Assembly (NCBI RefSeq): GCF_003952505.1
Contig: NZ_CP034450.1
Span: forward strand, 4,650,001-4,714,000
Reading direction: 5' to 3'
Source: Mesorhizobium sp. M4B.F.Ca.ET.058.02.1.1
GTDB taxonomy: Bacteria; Pseudomonadota; Alphaproteobacteria; Rhizobiales; Rhizobiaceae
Length of the DNA: 64,000 bases
The notes under the pieces are model-generated. The model saw only the letters and a program-made list of their open reading frames with translations, was not told where the DNA came from and made no database searches. Shown piece by piece: positions 55,110-63,302 of the stretch. The position numbers were made by a program, and so were the translations under genes. The stretch's first letter is position 1; each line of letters begins with the position of its first letter.

Positions 55110-55560
55110 AGGGCAGTGTTGTTTCGAGCTCGCCAGCGCCTCGTCCATCAGCGTACCGATCTAGTGAATGCATTGCGTGCGATTCTCTACGAATACGGCC
55201 ACGTCGTCGCGCAAGGCATCCACCACCTCACTCGCATTAAGGACATCGTCGAGGAACCATAGAGCAATCTGCCGGAACTGATCCGCAACGGATGCCAGGA
55301 CCTTATCGACCAGATTGCATGAAGACGGAGCGGATCGAGGCCGAGAGCGTGCAGCTCAGGAAGCTGGCGACAGAGACCGAAACTGTGCGGCGGCTGCAGA
55401 CCATGCCGGGAGTTGGCCCCCTGACCGCGCTGGGGACGGTTGAAGCATTCGCACCCGACATGGTCAGCTTCAAACGCGGCCGGGACTTCGCGGCTTGGCT
55501 GGGCCTTGTCACACGGCAGCATTCCTCGGGAGGATGCGTAAGCCTTGGCATACAAGCGGA
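55103..55560 (+). pseudogene. IS110-family transposase, 3' part (right of IS21 insertion)
   Basis: RAVLFRARQRLVHQRTDLVNALRAILYEYGHVVAQGIHHL, then in another frame LRKLATETETVRRLQTMPGVGPLTALGTVEAFAPDMVSFKRGRDFAAWLGLVTRQHSSGG. This is the Transposase_20 domain of the IS1111 group. It breaks off after SSGG, where a second IS110-type fragment follows. Confidence 0.85.
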
Positions 55561-55574
55561 GGGACCGAGCGTCT

Positions 55575-55885
55575 GCTCAATAGTCAAGTCGCCAACCGCC
55601 GAGGAGGAGGACCGTCGCCGCGTCGTGCGCGAACGCAAGGTGTTGATCGATGAGCGAATGCTCGATGTCAATTGCCTCAAGGGGTTGCTTTTCAGCCAAG
55701 GGACCTCCGATTAGGAGCCGTTGCTCGCCATTCGGCGAAAGGGGCTTGAGGATTTAAGGACCGACGCGACGACGGCCGGGCACTACCTGTCCATCTGAAA
55801 ACTCAGATCTGCCGCGAACTCGATAGGCTGGAGTTACCGCTCGAACAGATCAAGGCGGTAGAATCGAGCGAGATGCGCCTTTGAC
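55575..55885 (+). pseudogene. Second IS110-family transposase fragment
   Basis: EEEDRRRVVRERKVLIDERMLDVNCLKGLLFSQGTSD, stop, then AIRRKGLEDLRTD and, in another frame, LKTQICRELDRLELPLEQIKAVES. This resembles the N-terminal half of a different IS110 branch (loops RE..L..ER...VNR.KGLL..QGI). It is directly joined to the previous fragment. Bases 55886-56080 are the upstream region of the mini binding-protein gene and contain no other gene. Confidence 0.65.
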
Positions 55886-56080
55886 CAAGGAGAGGTCGCC
55901 GCTTATGCGGGCCCGCGCCAACGACCAGCATCGTTGCCTATGTGCGCAGAGCCCGGGAAAACGCCGATTTCCTGCATTGATGGGAGAAATATTCCGCAAC
56001 ACGGCCCAATGAGGTGGATACTGTCATCAAAACAAAGGCCGCATGGTCGGCACTAGGGAACAAAGGCAGACGAGCAGCTC

Positions 56081-56209
56081 ATGTCGCAAGAACTTGACTA
56101 TCTCGGCCGCCGCTTAGTTGCGGCCCGGTTGAGCCGACGCGAATTTCTCGGCAGTGCGACGGCGCTCGGCGTTGGCGCCACCTCGGCGCAATGCTGGCTC
56201 GAAGCGTGA
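56081..56209 (+). CDS. Internally deleted peptide-binding protein (signal peptide plus last residues), 42 aa
   Basis: The frame MSQELDYLGRR, AARLSRREFLGSATALG, VGATS is the twin-arginine signal region of the binding-protein family at 46.3 and 60.8 kb. It continues directly with AQCWLEA and stop, the last residues of the same family. About 1.46 kb of coding sequence is missing, yet the frame is intact. Its TGA overlaps the GTG of the permease gene (GTGA), so translation through it could still feed the operon. It may act as a leader ORF, but cannot bind ligand. Functional relevance is uncertain. Confidence 0.75.
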   Translation: MSQELDYLGRRLVAARLSRREFLGSATALGVGATSAQCWLEA

Positions 56210-57180
56210 ACGGAGTGCTTGTGGGCTCGCCGGTTCTGAGGCTGATTGTCCAGCGCATAGCGCAGGGCATTCTCCTCCTCTTCGCCGTCTCGGTGCTGAT
56301 CTTCGCGGGAACCCAAATCCTTCCAGGCGACGTGGCGCAGTCCATCCTCGGTCAGTCGGCCACGCCCGAGGCGGTCGCCAATCTGCGCCGGGAACTCGGC
56401 CTCAACGATCCCGCCATCGTGCGTTACTTCCAGTGGCTCGGCGGGGCTTTGACCGGCGATCTCGGCACCGCGCTCACCACGCGACAGGAGATCACCGCGA
56501 CGCTGATGCCACGGATGTGGAACACGCTGTTCCTCGCCTTCTGGGCTGCCGTGGTGTCGGTTCCCCTCGCCATCATCCTCGGGCTGCTGGCGGTGCGCCA
56601 CCGAAATGGCCCTATCGATAAGGCCATTTCGGGTTTCGCGCTGGCTTCAACATCGCTGCCTGAATTCTTCATCGGCTATCTGCTTATCTTATTCCTTGCC
56701 GTGAAGCTGCAGTGGTTCCCGTCGATCTCGACCGTCTATGACGGCATGCCCTTCCTGGAGAAGCTGAAGGCGATCGTGCTGCCGGCAACGGCTCTAGTGT
56801 TTGTCGTACTCGCTCACATGATGCGCATGACGCGTGCCGCCATCCTGAACGTGATGCAATCAGCCTACATCGAGACGGCTGAGCTTAAGGGCCTTTCCGC
56901 CTTCGACATCATCCGCAAGCACGCCCTCCCGAACGCGGTCGCGCCCATCATCAACGTCGTCATGCTCAACCTTGCCTACCTCGTGGTCGGCGTGGTCGTG
57001 GTCGAGGTGATCTTCGTCTATCCGGGCATGGGGCAATATCTGGTCGACCATGTCGTCAAGCGCGATGTGCCGGTGGTGCAGGCGGTCGGCCTGGTTTTCG
57101 CCGCAGTCTATATCGGCCTGAACATCGTCGCCGATATCGCCTCCATTCTCGCAAATCCACGTTTGGGGCATCCGAAATGA
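56206..57180 (+). CDS. Peptide ABC importer permease (DppB type)
   Basis: An inner-membrane permease of 324 residues with six predicted helices (LRLIVQRIAQGILLLFAVSVLIF first). It has the motifs ILPGDVAQSILG, GDLGTALTTRQEI, an EAA-like loop SAYIETAELKGLSAFDIIRKHALPNAVAPI, and VIFVYPGMGQYLVDHVVKRDVPVV. A GTG start at 56206 is chosen because it overlaps the preceding stop and because VNGVL is conserved at the two decayed loci. Its own binding-protein gene is deleted. Confidence 0.92.
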   Translation: MNGVLVGSPVLRLIVQRIAQGILLLFAVSVLIFAGTQILPGDVAQSILGQSATPEAVANLRRELGLNDPAIVRYFQWLGGALTGDLGTALTTRQEITATLMPRMWNTLFLAFWAAVVSVPLAIILGLLAVRHRNGPIDKAISGFALASTSLPEFFIGYLLILFLAVKLQWFPSISTVYDGMPFLEKLKAIVLPATALVFVVLAHMMRMTRAAILNVMQSAYIETAELKGLSAFDIIRKHALPNAVAPIINVVMLNLAYLVVGVVVVEVIFVYPGMGQYLVDHVVKRDVPVVQAVGLVFAAVYIGLNIVADIASILANPRLGHPK

Positions 57181-58016
57181 CCGCGGTCGCGCTTAGATCT
57201 GTCCGCACAATCCCCTTCGGGGCTTTGGTCGGCCTAATCCTGACCGGGCTGTTAGTGATCTCCGCGCTTTTTGCGCCATGGATCTCCCCGTACGGCAATA
57301 GCCAGATCGTGGGCGATGTATGGGGGCCGGTGTCGTCGACGCACTGGCTGGGCACCGACAATCTCGGGAGAGACCTGCTCTCGCGCATGATCTATGGAGC
57401 CCGTATCACCATCTTCATCGCCGCCATGGCCACCGCCTTGTCCTTCTCGCTCGGCGCCATCCTCGGCTTCACGGCGGCGGTCGTCGGCGGTATGGTCGAC
57501 ATGCTGATGTCGCGGTTTGTCGATCTCTTGATGTCGATACCGACGCTGATCTTCGGTCTGGTTGTGCTGTCAGTGCTGCCCTCGAACAACGTGACGCTCA
57601 TCCTCGTAATGGGGGTTCTAAGCTCGACGCGCGTTTACCGCCTCTCACGCGCGGTTGCGGTTGACATCAACGCGATGGACTTCGTCGAAGCGGCCAAGTT
57701 GCGCGGTGAGAGTCTCGGCTGGATTATCTTCTGCGAGATCCTGCCCAACGCACTGTCGCCGCTGGTGGCGGAACTCGGCCTGCGTTTCATCTTTTCGGTG
57801 CTGTTCCTCTCGGCGCTCTCGTTCCTCGGGCTCGGTGTGCAACCGCCGGAGGCCGATTGGGGCGGCATGGTGAAGGAGAATAAGGACGGCATTGTCTTCG
57901 GGATACCTGCCGCCCTCATCCCGGCCGCTGCGATCGCGACGCTGTCTATCTCCGTTAACCTGGTAGCCGACTGGGGGCTTACCCGCACCGCCAGTCTCAA
58001 GGGAGGACGGGAATGA
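57177..58016 (+). CDS. Peptide ABC importer permease (DppC type)
   Basis: An inner-membrane permease of 279 residues. The DppC landmark HWLGTDNLGRDLLSRMIYGAR follows the first helix. The EAA-like loop is MDFVEAAKLRGESLGWIIFCEILPNALSPL, and LSFLGLGVQPPEADWGGMVKE is near the end. ATG 57177 overlaps the dppB stop and TGA overlaps the next gene, so the operon is tightly coupled. Confidence 0.93.
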   Translation: MTAVALRSVRTIPFGALVGLILTGLLVISALFAPWISPYGNSQIVGDVWGPVSSTHWLGTDNLGRDLLSRMIYGARITIFIAAMATALSFSLGAILGFTAAVVGGMVDMLMSRFVDLLMSIPTLIFGLVVLSVLPSNNVTLILVMGVLSSTRVYRLSRAVAVDINAMDFVEAAKLRGESLGWIIFCEILPNALSPLVAELGLRFIFSVLFLSALSFLGLGVQPPEADWGGMVKENKDGIVFGIPAALIPAAAIATLSISVNLVADWGLTRTASLKGGRE

Positions 58017-59686
58017 TGGTTAAGGTTCGGACAAAACCGCGGCGCGACGAGGACAACATTCTGCTCGACATCAGGAACCTCAAGGTCGAGGCGACGCTTT
58101 ATTCGCCGGGCGAGAAGCCGCGCGACGTCACCATCGTGGACGGAGTGTCGCTGCTGTTGAAGCGCGGCAAGGTGCTTGGACTGATCGGTGAATCCGGCGC
58201 CGGAAAGTCGACCATCGGCCTTTCCTCAATGGGCTATGGCCGCGGCGGAGTCCGTATCACCGGCGGCGAGGTATTCCTGAACGGCCGCGATATCCTCAAG
58301 GGCGGCGTCCGGGATTTACGCAGGGTGCGCGGCAGCGAGGTCTGCTATGTCGCGCAGTCGGCTGCTGCCGCTTTCAACCCTGCGCACCGGCTCATGGACC
58401 AAGTGGTGGAAGCAGCGCTTCTGCATGGCGTTGGGACTAAGGCCGAGGCGGAGAAGCGCGCGCTGGCGCTGTTCACGAAACTCCGCTTGCCCGACCCCAA
58501 AAGCATCGGCCGCCGCTATCCACACCAGGTCTCTGGCGGCCAATTGCAGCGCGTCATGACTGCGATGGCCCTGTGCTCCCAACCCGACCTGATCGTATTC
58601 GACGAGCCGACCACGGCACTCGACGTGACGACGCAGATCGACGTGCTGGCAGCCATCAAGGATGCTATCCGCGACACTGGCGTCGCGGCGCTCTACATCA
58701 CCCACGATCTCGCGGTTGTCGCCCAGGTCTCCGACGAAATTATGGTGCTGCGGGACGGTAAGACTGTGGAGCACGGCGAAACACGGCAGATCATCGAGGC
58801 GCCTCGCATGGACTACACCAAAGCGTTGGTTTCGGTGCGCTCGATCGAGCATGAGGAGAAGGGACCTACGCCGAAGCCGCTGCTCTCTGTCGAGCACGTC
58901 ACGGCTGCCTACGGCGGCGGTGCCGTGAAGGTTTTGCAGGGCGTCTCGGTTGACGTCCATCCTGGCCAGACGCTGGCCGTCGTCGGGGAGTCGGGGTCCG
59001 GAAAATCCACCTTGGCCCGCGTCGTCACGGGGCTGCTGCCGCCGATCGCCGGCAGCATCACCTTCGCCGGCCGCACACTCACGCCCAGGCTTGCCGACCG
59101 CTCCAAGGACGATCTGCGTGAATTGCAGATGATCTATCAGATGGCGGACGTCGCGATGAATCCGCGCCAGAAGGTCGGAACCATCATCGGACGGCCGCTC
59201 GAATTCTATTTCGGTATGCGCGGACGTGAGCGCGAGGTCCGCGTCAGCGAATTGCTCGACGAGATCGAAATGGGCAAGGGCTTCATCGACCGGTATCCCG
59301 CTGAGCTTTCGGGCGGGCAAAAGCAGCGGGTCTGCATCGCCCGCGCCCTAGCGGCAAAGCCGAAGCTAATCATCTGCGACGAAGTAACGAGCGCTCTCGA
59401 CCCGCTGGTGGCCGACGGCATCCTGAAGCTGTTGCTTCGTCTGCAGAAGATTGAGGACGTGGCTTACCTGTTCATCACGCACGACCTCGCGATCGTGAAG
59501 GCGATCGCGGATTCCATCGCGGTCATGTATCGCGGCCAGGTCGTCCGCTACGGCTCGAAGACGCAGGTGCTAACGCCACCGTTCGACGCGTATACCGACC
59601 TCCTGCTATCTTCCGTACCTGAAATGGAGGTCGGGTGGCTGGAGCATGCGATTAACGACCGCCGAATGGAGAGCGCGGGGAACTGA
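58013..59686 (+). CDS. Peptide ABC importer ATPase, fused DppD-DppF type
   Basis: A single 557-residue protein with two ABC domains, replacing separate D and F subunits. Domain 1 has Walker A GESGAGKST (~59-67), signature VSGGQLQRVMTAMAL, Walker B LIVFDEPTTALD and His in ITHDLAVV. Domain 2 has Walker A GESGSGKST (~323-331), signature LSGGQKQRVCIARAL, LIICDEVTSALD (Asp-Glu kept, Pro replaced by Val) and ITHDLAIV. The start is ATG 58013 or 58016, with GGGAGG upstream and overlap with dppC. It should energise the DppB/DppC channel and serve the binding proteins encoded at 46.3 and 60.8 kb. Confidence 0.93.
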   Translation: MMVKVRTKPRRDEDNILLDIRNLKVEATLYSPGEKPRDVTIVDGVSLLLKRGKVLGLIGESGAGKSTIGLSSMGYGRGGVRITGGEVFLNGRDILKGGVRDLRRVRGSEVCYVAQSAAAAFNPAHRLMDQVVEAALLHGVGTKAEAEKRALALFTKLRLPDPKSIGRRYPHQVSGGQLQRVMTAMALCSQPDLIVFDEPTTALDVTTQIDVLAAIKDAIRDTGVAALYITHDLAVVAQVSDEIMVLRDGKTVEHGETRQIIEAPRMDYTKALVSVRSIEHEEKGPTPKPLLSVEHVTAAYGGGAVKVLQGVSVDVHPGQTLAVVGESGSGKSTLARVVTGLLPPIAGSITFAGRTLTPRLADRSKDDLRELQMIYQMADVAMNPRQKVGTIIGRPLEFYFGMRGREREVRVSELLDEIEMGKGFIDRYPAELSGGQKQRVCIARALAAKPKLIICDEVTSALDPLVADGILKLLLRLQKIEDVAYLFITHDLAIVKAIADSIAVMYRGQVVRYGSKTQVLTPPFDAYTDLLLSSVPEMEVGWLEHAINDRRMESAGN

Positions 59687-59829
59687 GTTAAACGCGCCGC
59701 TCCTAGGGAAATGGGCAACGATAGTGTCATGCCTGCCGCCGGCCCCATTGCTTCTCCAGATTCCGAGATTAGTCGGACAGTTTTGAAGCAGACATAGTAC
59801 CTGTGGGTAAGCAACCTTGGCATGCATTT

Positions 59830-59960
59830 CCGATTGATTGCGTGTTTCAGAAATTCGCGGACACCCATCCCGCTATTTATTTGTCTCAGTCGAGGGGTGC
59901 ACTCCACTGCTGTCCGCGATTTAGCGGAACGACTGTCCGTTTTTGCGAAATGCGCAGATT
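59830..59960 (+). repeat. IS21-type left-end remnant
   Basis: AATTCGCGGACACCC, TGTCTCAGTCGAGGGGTGCACTCCA and GCTGTCCGCGATT match the inverted remnant at 14524-14640. It precedes a decayed istA. Confidence 0.65.
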
Positions 59961-59978
59961 GATCATCAAGGAGATGGG

Positions 59979-60320
59979 ATGCCGAAAAGACGAAGGCCAT
60001 AAGACAATTACGACAACTGCTTCGGATTAACGCGGACGGATTGAGCGTTCGCGACCTTTGCCACGATGCTGGGCATTGCGGTAGCACGGTGCAGGACAAT
60101 ATCAGCTCGCGAACTGCCGTCGGACTTTCCTGGCCGTTGCCGGCAGACCTGGCGGATGATGTTCTCGAACATCCGCTCTTTTCCCGCCAAGGAGTCAAAC
60201 AAGGACTACGCCGACGCACACTGGATTGGAGGGCACTCGAGATCGAGCTGACGAAGCCGGGCGTGACACTGTTCGATCCTGTCTGAGATATCGCACTGTC
60301 CATTCCAACGGCTACGGCTA
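59979..60320 (+). pseudogene. istA: IstA (IS21 transposase) N-terminal remnant
   Basis: In mixed frames it reads IRQLRQLLRINADGLSVRDLATMLGIA, STVQDNI, AVGLSWPLPADLADDVLEHPLFSRQGVKQGLRRR, LEIELTKPGVTL and HSNGYGYR. It is similar to the istA at 50.7 kb but broken by indels and cut at about 60320. Confidence 0.82.
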
Positions 60321-60327
60321 CAGGCGC

Positions 60328-60555
60328 TCAAGGCGTGGGCCGCGTAAACAGGGCGCGAAACAGTTCCTCGGAGTGCCGAGGGCCCTCATCCGTTAGCACC
60401 AAGGATTTTGCCTTGTTGACCGGGTCGGCGATCAGCCCCTTCGGTGCAGTCGATCCGTCACGTCCCAGTCAAAGCCCGTCCAGGCGCACCGTTCATTGTG
60501 CAGCGTCAGCCACGGCAGCGTCAGGACCGCATCACTTGTTGGTGTCGATCTCCAT
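60328..60555 (-). pseudogene. DUF6429 family small protein gene, frameshifted
   Basis: From ATG 60555 it reads MEIDTNK, then a 5-base deletion relative to the 35.7-kb copy, then LTLHNERCAWTGFDWDVTDRLHRRG with further frame slips and LFRALFTRPTP. It includes the tail-to-tail region shared with IS66 tnpC, so it came with an IS66 end. Bases 60556-60793 are upstream sequence without a gene, ending in a strong ribosome site. Confidence 0.7.
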
Positions 60556-60793
60556 CGCAGCAGTTTAGCACAGCTGCCTGTCGCGACGCGGACCGGATGG
60601 ACACCAAGAGCCGGCGATGGCGGCGGGTTCACATCCTACCAGACTGGCTTCATTGCGTTATAGGCGAGAGTAACGCCGGTTTCCTGCGGTCATTGACGGA
60701 ATTCGCTTAAAGGCGACTCCATTTAAGTTGTTACTATCGAGAAACAGAGGCTGCACTACAGCCTAAGGGAAACACCTAAGGAAGGAGGACCAA

Positions 60794-62377
60794 ATGTCGC
60801 AGGAACTTGACTATCTCAGCCGCCGCGTCGCTGCGGGCCGGCTGAACCGACGTGAATTTCTAGGCCGCGCGACGGCGCTCGGCGTCTCGGTCACGTTCGC
60901 GAATTCGCTCCTCGCTAGCGCCGCGCGCGCGCAAGGGCCGGTCCGCGGCGGGATCATCAAGGGCGGTCTCGCGGGCGGTGAGGCGACCCAAAGCCTAGAT
61001 CCGGCGACCTTCATGACGTTGCCGTCCAGCTTCGGCAAATGCTGGGGCGAGTATCTGGTGCAGCTGGCGCCCGACGGCGGACTGGAACACCGCCTCGCCG
61101 AGGAAATCGGCTCGTCCAAGGACGCCAAGGTCTGGACCTTCAAAATCCGTCAGGACGTGGAATTCCACAACGGCAAGACCTTGACGGCGGAAGACGTTGT
61201 GGCGACGTTGGATCGCCATTTCAATAAGGAATCGAAGTCCGGCGCGCTGGGTATCTTAGCCAACATCGAGGGGCTCAAGGCCGATGACCGTGATGTCGTC
61301 ATCACCTTAAAGCAGCCAGACGCCGAGCTGCCCTACCTGATGACGGACTATCATCTCGTCATCCAGCCGAACGGTGGCAAGGACAGTCCGGCCGAAGGCA
61401 TTAGCGCAGGGCCCTACAAGGTGACCGTGAATGAGCCGGGCGTCCGCTATGGCGGCGAGCGCTTTGCCAATTTCTGGCAGTCCGACAAGATGGGCTTCGC
61501 GGACCAGATCGAGATACTCGCCATCAACGATGCCACCGCCCGCGTTTCCGCGCTGCAAGGCGGCCAGGTGCATATGATCAATAAGATCGTGCCCAAGGTC
61601 GTCGATCTTATCAAGCGCGTGCCCAACCTGAAGGTGGAGGTCCTGTCGGGTCCCGAGCACTACTGTTACGTTATGTTCTGCGACACAGCGCCCTTCGACA
61701 ATAAAGATCTCAGGATGGCGCTCAAGCTCGCAGTGGATCGTCAGGAAATGGTCGACAAGATCCTGCGCGGCTACGGCACGGTCGGCAACGACTTCCCGAT
61801 CAATGTCACATATCGGCTTTACCCTGAAGACATTGAGCAGCGCGCCTTCGATCCCGAAAAGGCAGCCTTTCACTATAAAAAGTCGGGTCACAGCGGGCCG
61901 ATCCTGCTCAGGACTTCCGAAGTGGCCTTTCCCGGCGCCGTCGATGCCGCGCAGCTCTATCAGCAGAGCTGCGCAAAGGCCGGCATCACCCTCGAGGTCA
62001 AGCGCGAGCCGAGCGATGGCTACTGGTCGGACGTCTGGCTAAAGCAGCCCTTTTGCAACACCTACTGGTCTGGGCGCGCTACGCAGAGCCAAATGTACTC
62101 AACCGTCTATTTGTCGACGGCTTCCTGGAACGACTCACATTTTTTTAACGACAGGTTCGACAAGCTTCTCATCGAGGCGCGCGCCGAACTCGACGAGGAG
62201 AAGCGCAAGAACCTCTATCGTGAAATGGCCATCATCGTCCGAGACGAGGGAGGGACGATCGTGCCGATGTTCAACCAGTACATCGACGCGATCTCCGACA
62301 AGGTTGGCGGCTATGTCGGAGGGGTCGGCCCACTAATGGACGGTAACGCGTTCGCGAAATGCTGGATCGAGGCCTGA
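60794..62377 (+). CDS. Peptide ABC importer substrate-binding protein (family 5), copy 3
   Basis: A Tat-exported periplasmic peptide-binding protein of 527 residues. ATG 60794 follows GAAGGAGG at good spacing. The signal is RLNRREFLGRATALG (twin Arg) with a cleavage region ASAARAQG. Domain landmarks are FKIRQDVEFHNGKTLTAEDVVATLDRH, GISAGPYKVTVNEPGVRYGG, FCDTAPFDNKDLRMALKLAVDRQEMVDKILRGYG and CNTYWSGRATQSQ, ending AKCWIEA. It differs from copy 1 mainly in the ligand-facing C-terminal part (for example NTYWSGRATQ versus TGGWNGRSTQ), so the two may bind different peptides. No permease follows, only its decayed start. Confidence 0.92.
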   Translation: MSQELDYLSRRVAAGRLNRREFLGRATALGVSVTFANSLLASAARAQGPVRGGIIKGGLAGGEATQSLDPATFMTLPSSFGKCWGEYLVQLAPDGGLEHRLAEEIGSSKDAKVWTFKIRQDVEFHNGKTLTAEDVVATLDRHFNKESKSGALGILANIEGLKADDRDVVITLKQPDAELPYLMTDYHLVIQPNGGKDSPAEGISAGPYKVTVNEPGVRYGGERFANFWQSDKMGFADQIEILAINDATARVSALQGGQVHMINKIVPKVVDLIKRVPNLKVEVLSGPEHYCYVMFCDTAPFDNKDLRMALKLAVDRQEMVDKILRGYGTVGNDFPINVTYRLYPEDIEQRAFDPEKAAFHYKKSGHSGPILLRTSEVAFPGAVDAAQLYQQSCAKAGITLEVKREPSDGYWSDVWLKQPFCNTYWSGRATQSQMYSTVYLSTASWNDSHFFNDRFDKLLIEARAELDEEKRKNLYREMAIIVRDEGGTIVPMFNQYIDAISDKVGGYVGGVGPLMDGNAFAKCWIEA

Positions 62378-62460
62378 ACGGAGCGTATGGGCACGCTCGT
62401 TTTGGGCTGGTTGCCCAGTGCCTCGCGATTGAAGCGGCGATATAATTGCAGACTCCGACA
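62371..62460 (+). pseudogene. Remnant of a DppB-type permease start
   Basis: GGCCTGAACGGAGCGTATGGGCACGCTCGTTTTGGGCTGGTTGCCCAGTG aligns with the operon junction GCGTGAACGGAGTGCTT...CTGATTGTCCAGCG at 56203 and with the remnant at 47904. The remainder of the gene is absent. Confidence 0.6.
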
Positions 62461-62649
62461 ATACCGAGCGAAGATACCCCGCCAGCAATCGTCGCCTTTG
62501 TGCATATAAGATAGAGAAACGCGGAGTTCCTGTGGACTGGGGAGTTTTGTAAAAAGTGACCTGAGACCCTTGTTCCCTCCAGTTCAACGGAGAGAGCAAT
62601 GCTCTGATGCTCCGATACCATTTTCTGGACCGCCGGAAGGTAGAGTTTC

Positions 62650-62790
62650 CCGGCTTTCTCACGATGGCGGGCTGGCGGCGCCATCGGGATTGAGCAACGA
62701 GATCGGGACCTTGTGTCCGATTGCGCCATGTGGACGCACCTCGTTGTACAACACGACGACAGAACGCCCACGGGATCGCGGAGCACGAGC
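62650..62790 (-). pseudogene. IS3-family transposase OrfB C-terminal fragment
   Basis: The reverse strand reads LYNEVRPHGAIGHKVPISLLNPDGAASPPS and stop, the typical C-terminus of an IS3-family OrfB. The rest is missing. Bases 62791-63104 hold nothing else recognised. Confidence 0.75.
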
Positions 62791-63104
62791 TTTTTTACCC
62801 GTGGCATCCTTGGGCCGGGAGCCTGGCCCATATTCATGAGGTGGTCAGAAGGCTGGTAGAGAGGTTTTCCGTTGCAGCCTCCCTGGTCGGGGATCCGATC
62901 GATGGCTGGAGATTCCAGCCTGGATGTTTGATCGGGCGGCTAGTGCCGCCTGGCAGGTTGGCGCCGCTCCCCATGTCGATATTGCTGCGCTACGCGCGTT
63001 GGCGGCGCTGCTGCAGGATGTAACACCCGCTTCGGGCACCCCATCGCAAATGCGAGATTCGAGCGCAGCATTGGGCTCTCACGACGCGAATCGGGGAGAT
63101 GTCC

Positions 63105-63302
63105 ATGCCGCGCCAGCTCACCACGTATCAGTTGGATCTGTTCACCAATCCGCACGATGTCGAGACGCCGCGGACGCCGCTATGGCAGACGCAGCCCGCC
63201 GAGACGCGCCGGACGCTGACGAAGCTGATGATCCGCCTGATCCTCGACCACGCCGACGGCGACCTCGCTCGGGAACGGCAGGAGGCGCGCCATGATGTCT
63301 GA
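63105..63302 (+). CDS. Small ORF preceding a large serine recombinase
   Basis: A 65-residue protein, MPRQLTTYQLDLFTNPHD, then TRRTLTKLMIRLILDHADGDL. ATG 63105 has GGGGAG at good spacing. Its end overlaps the recombinase start by about 10 bases. A related, broken small ORF occupies the same position before the recombinase fragment at 40.8 kb. The family is not named by me. It is likely a partner or regulator of the recombinase. Confidence 0.65.
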   Translation: MPRQLTTYQLDLFTNPHDVETPRTPLWQTQPAETRRTLTKLMIRLILDHADGDLARERQEARHDV

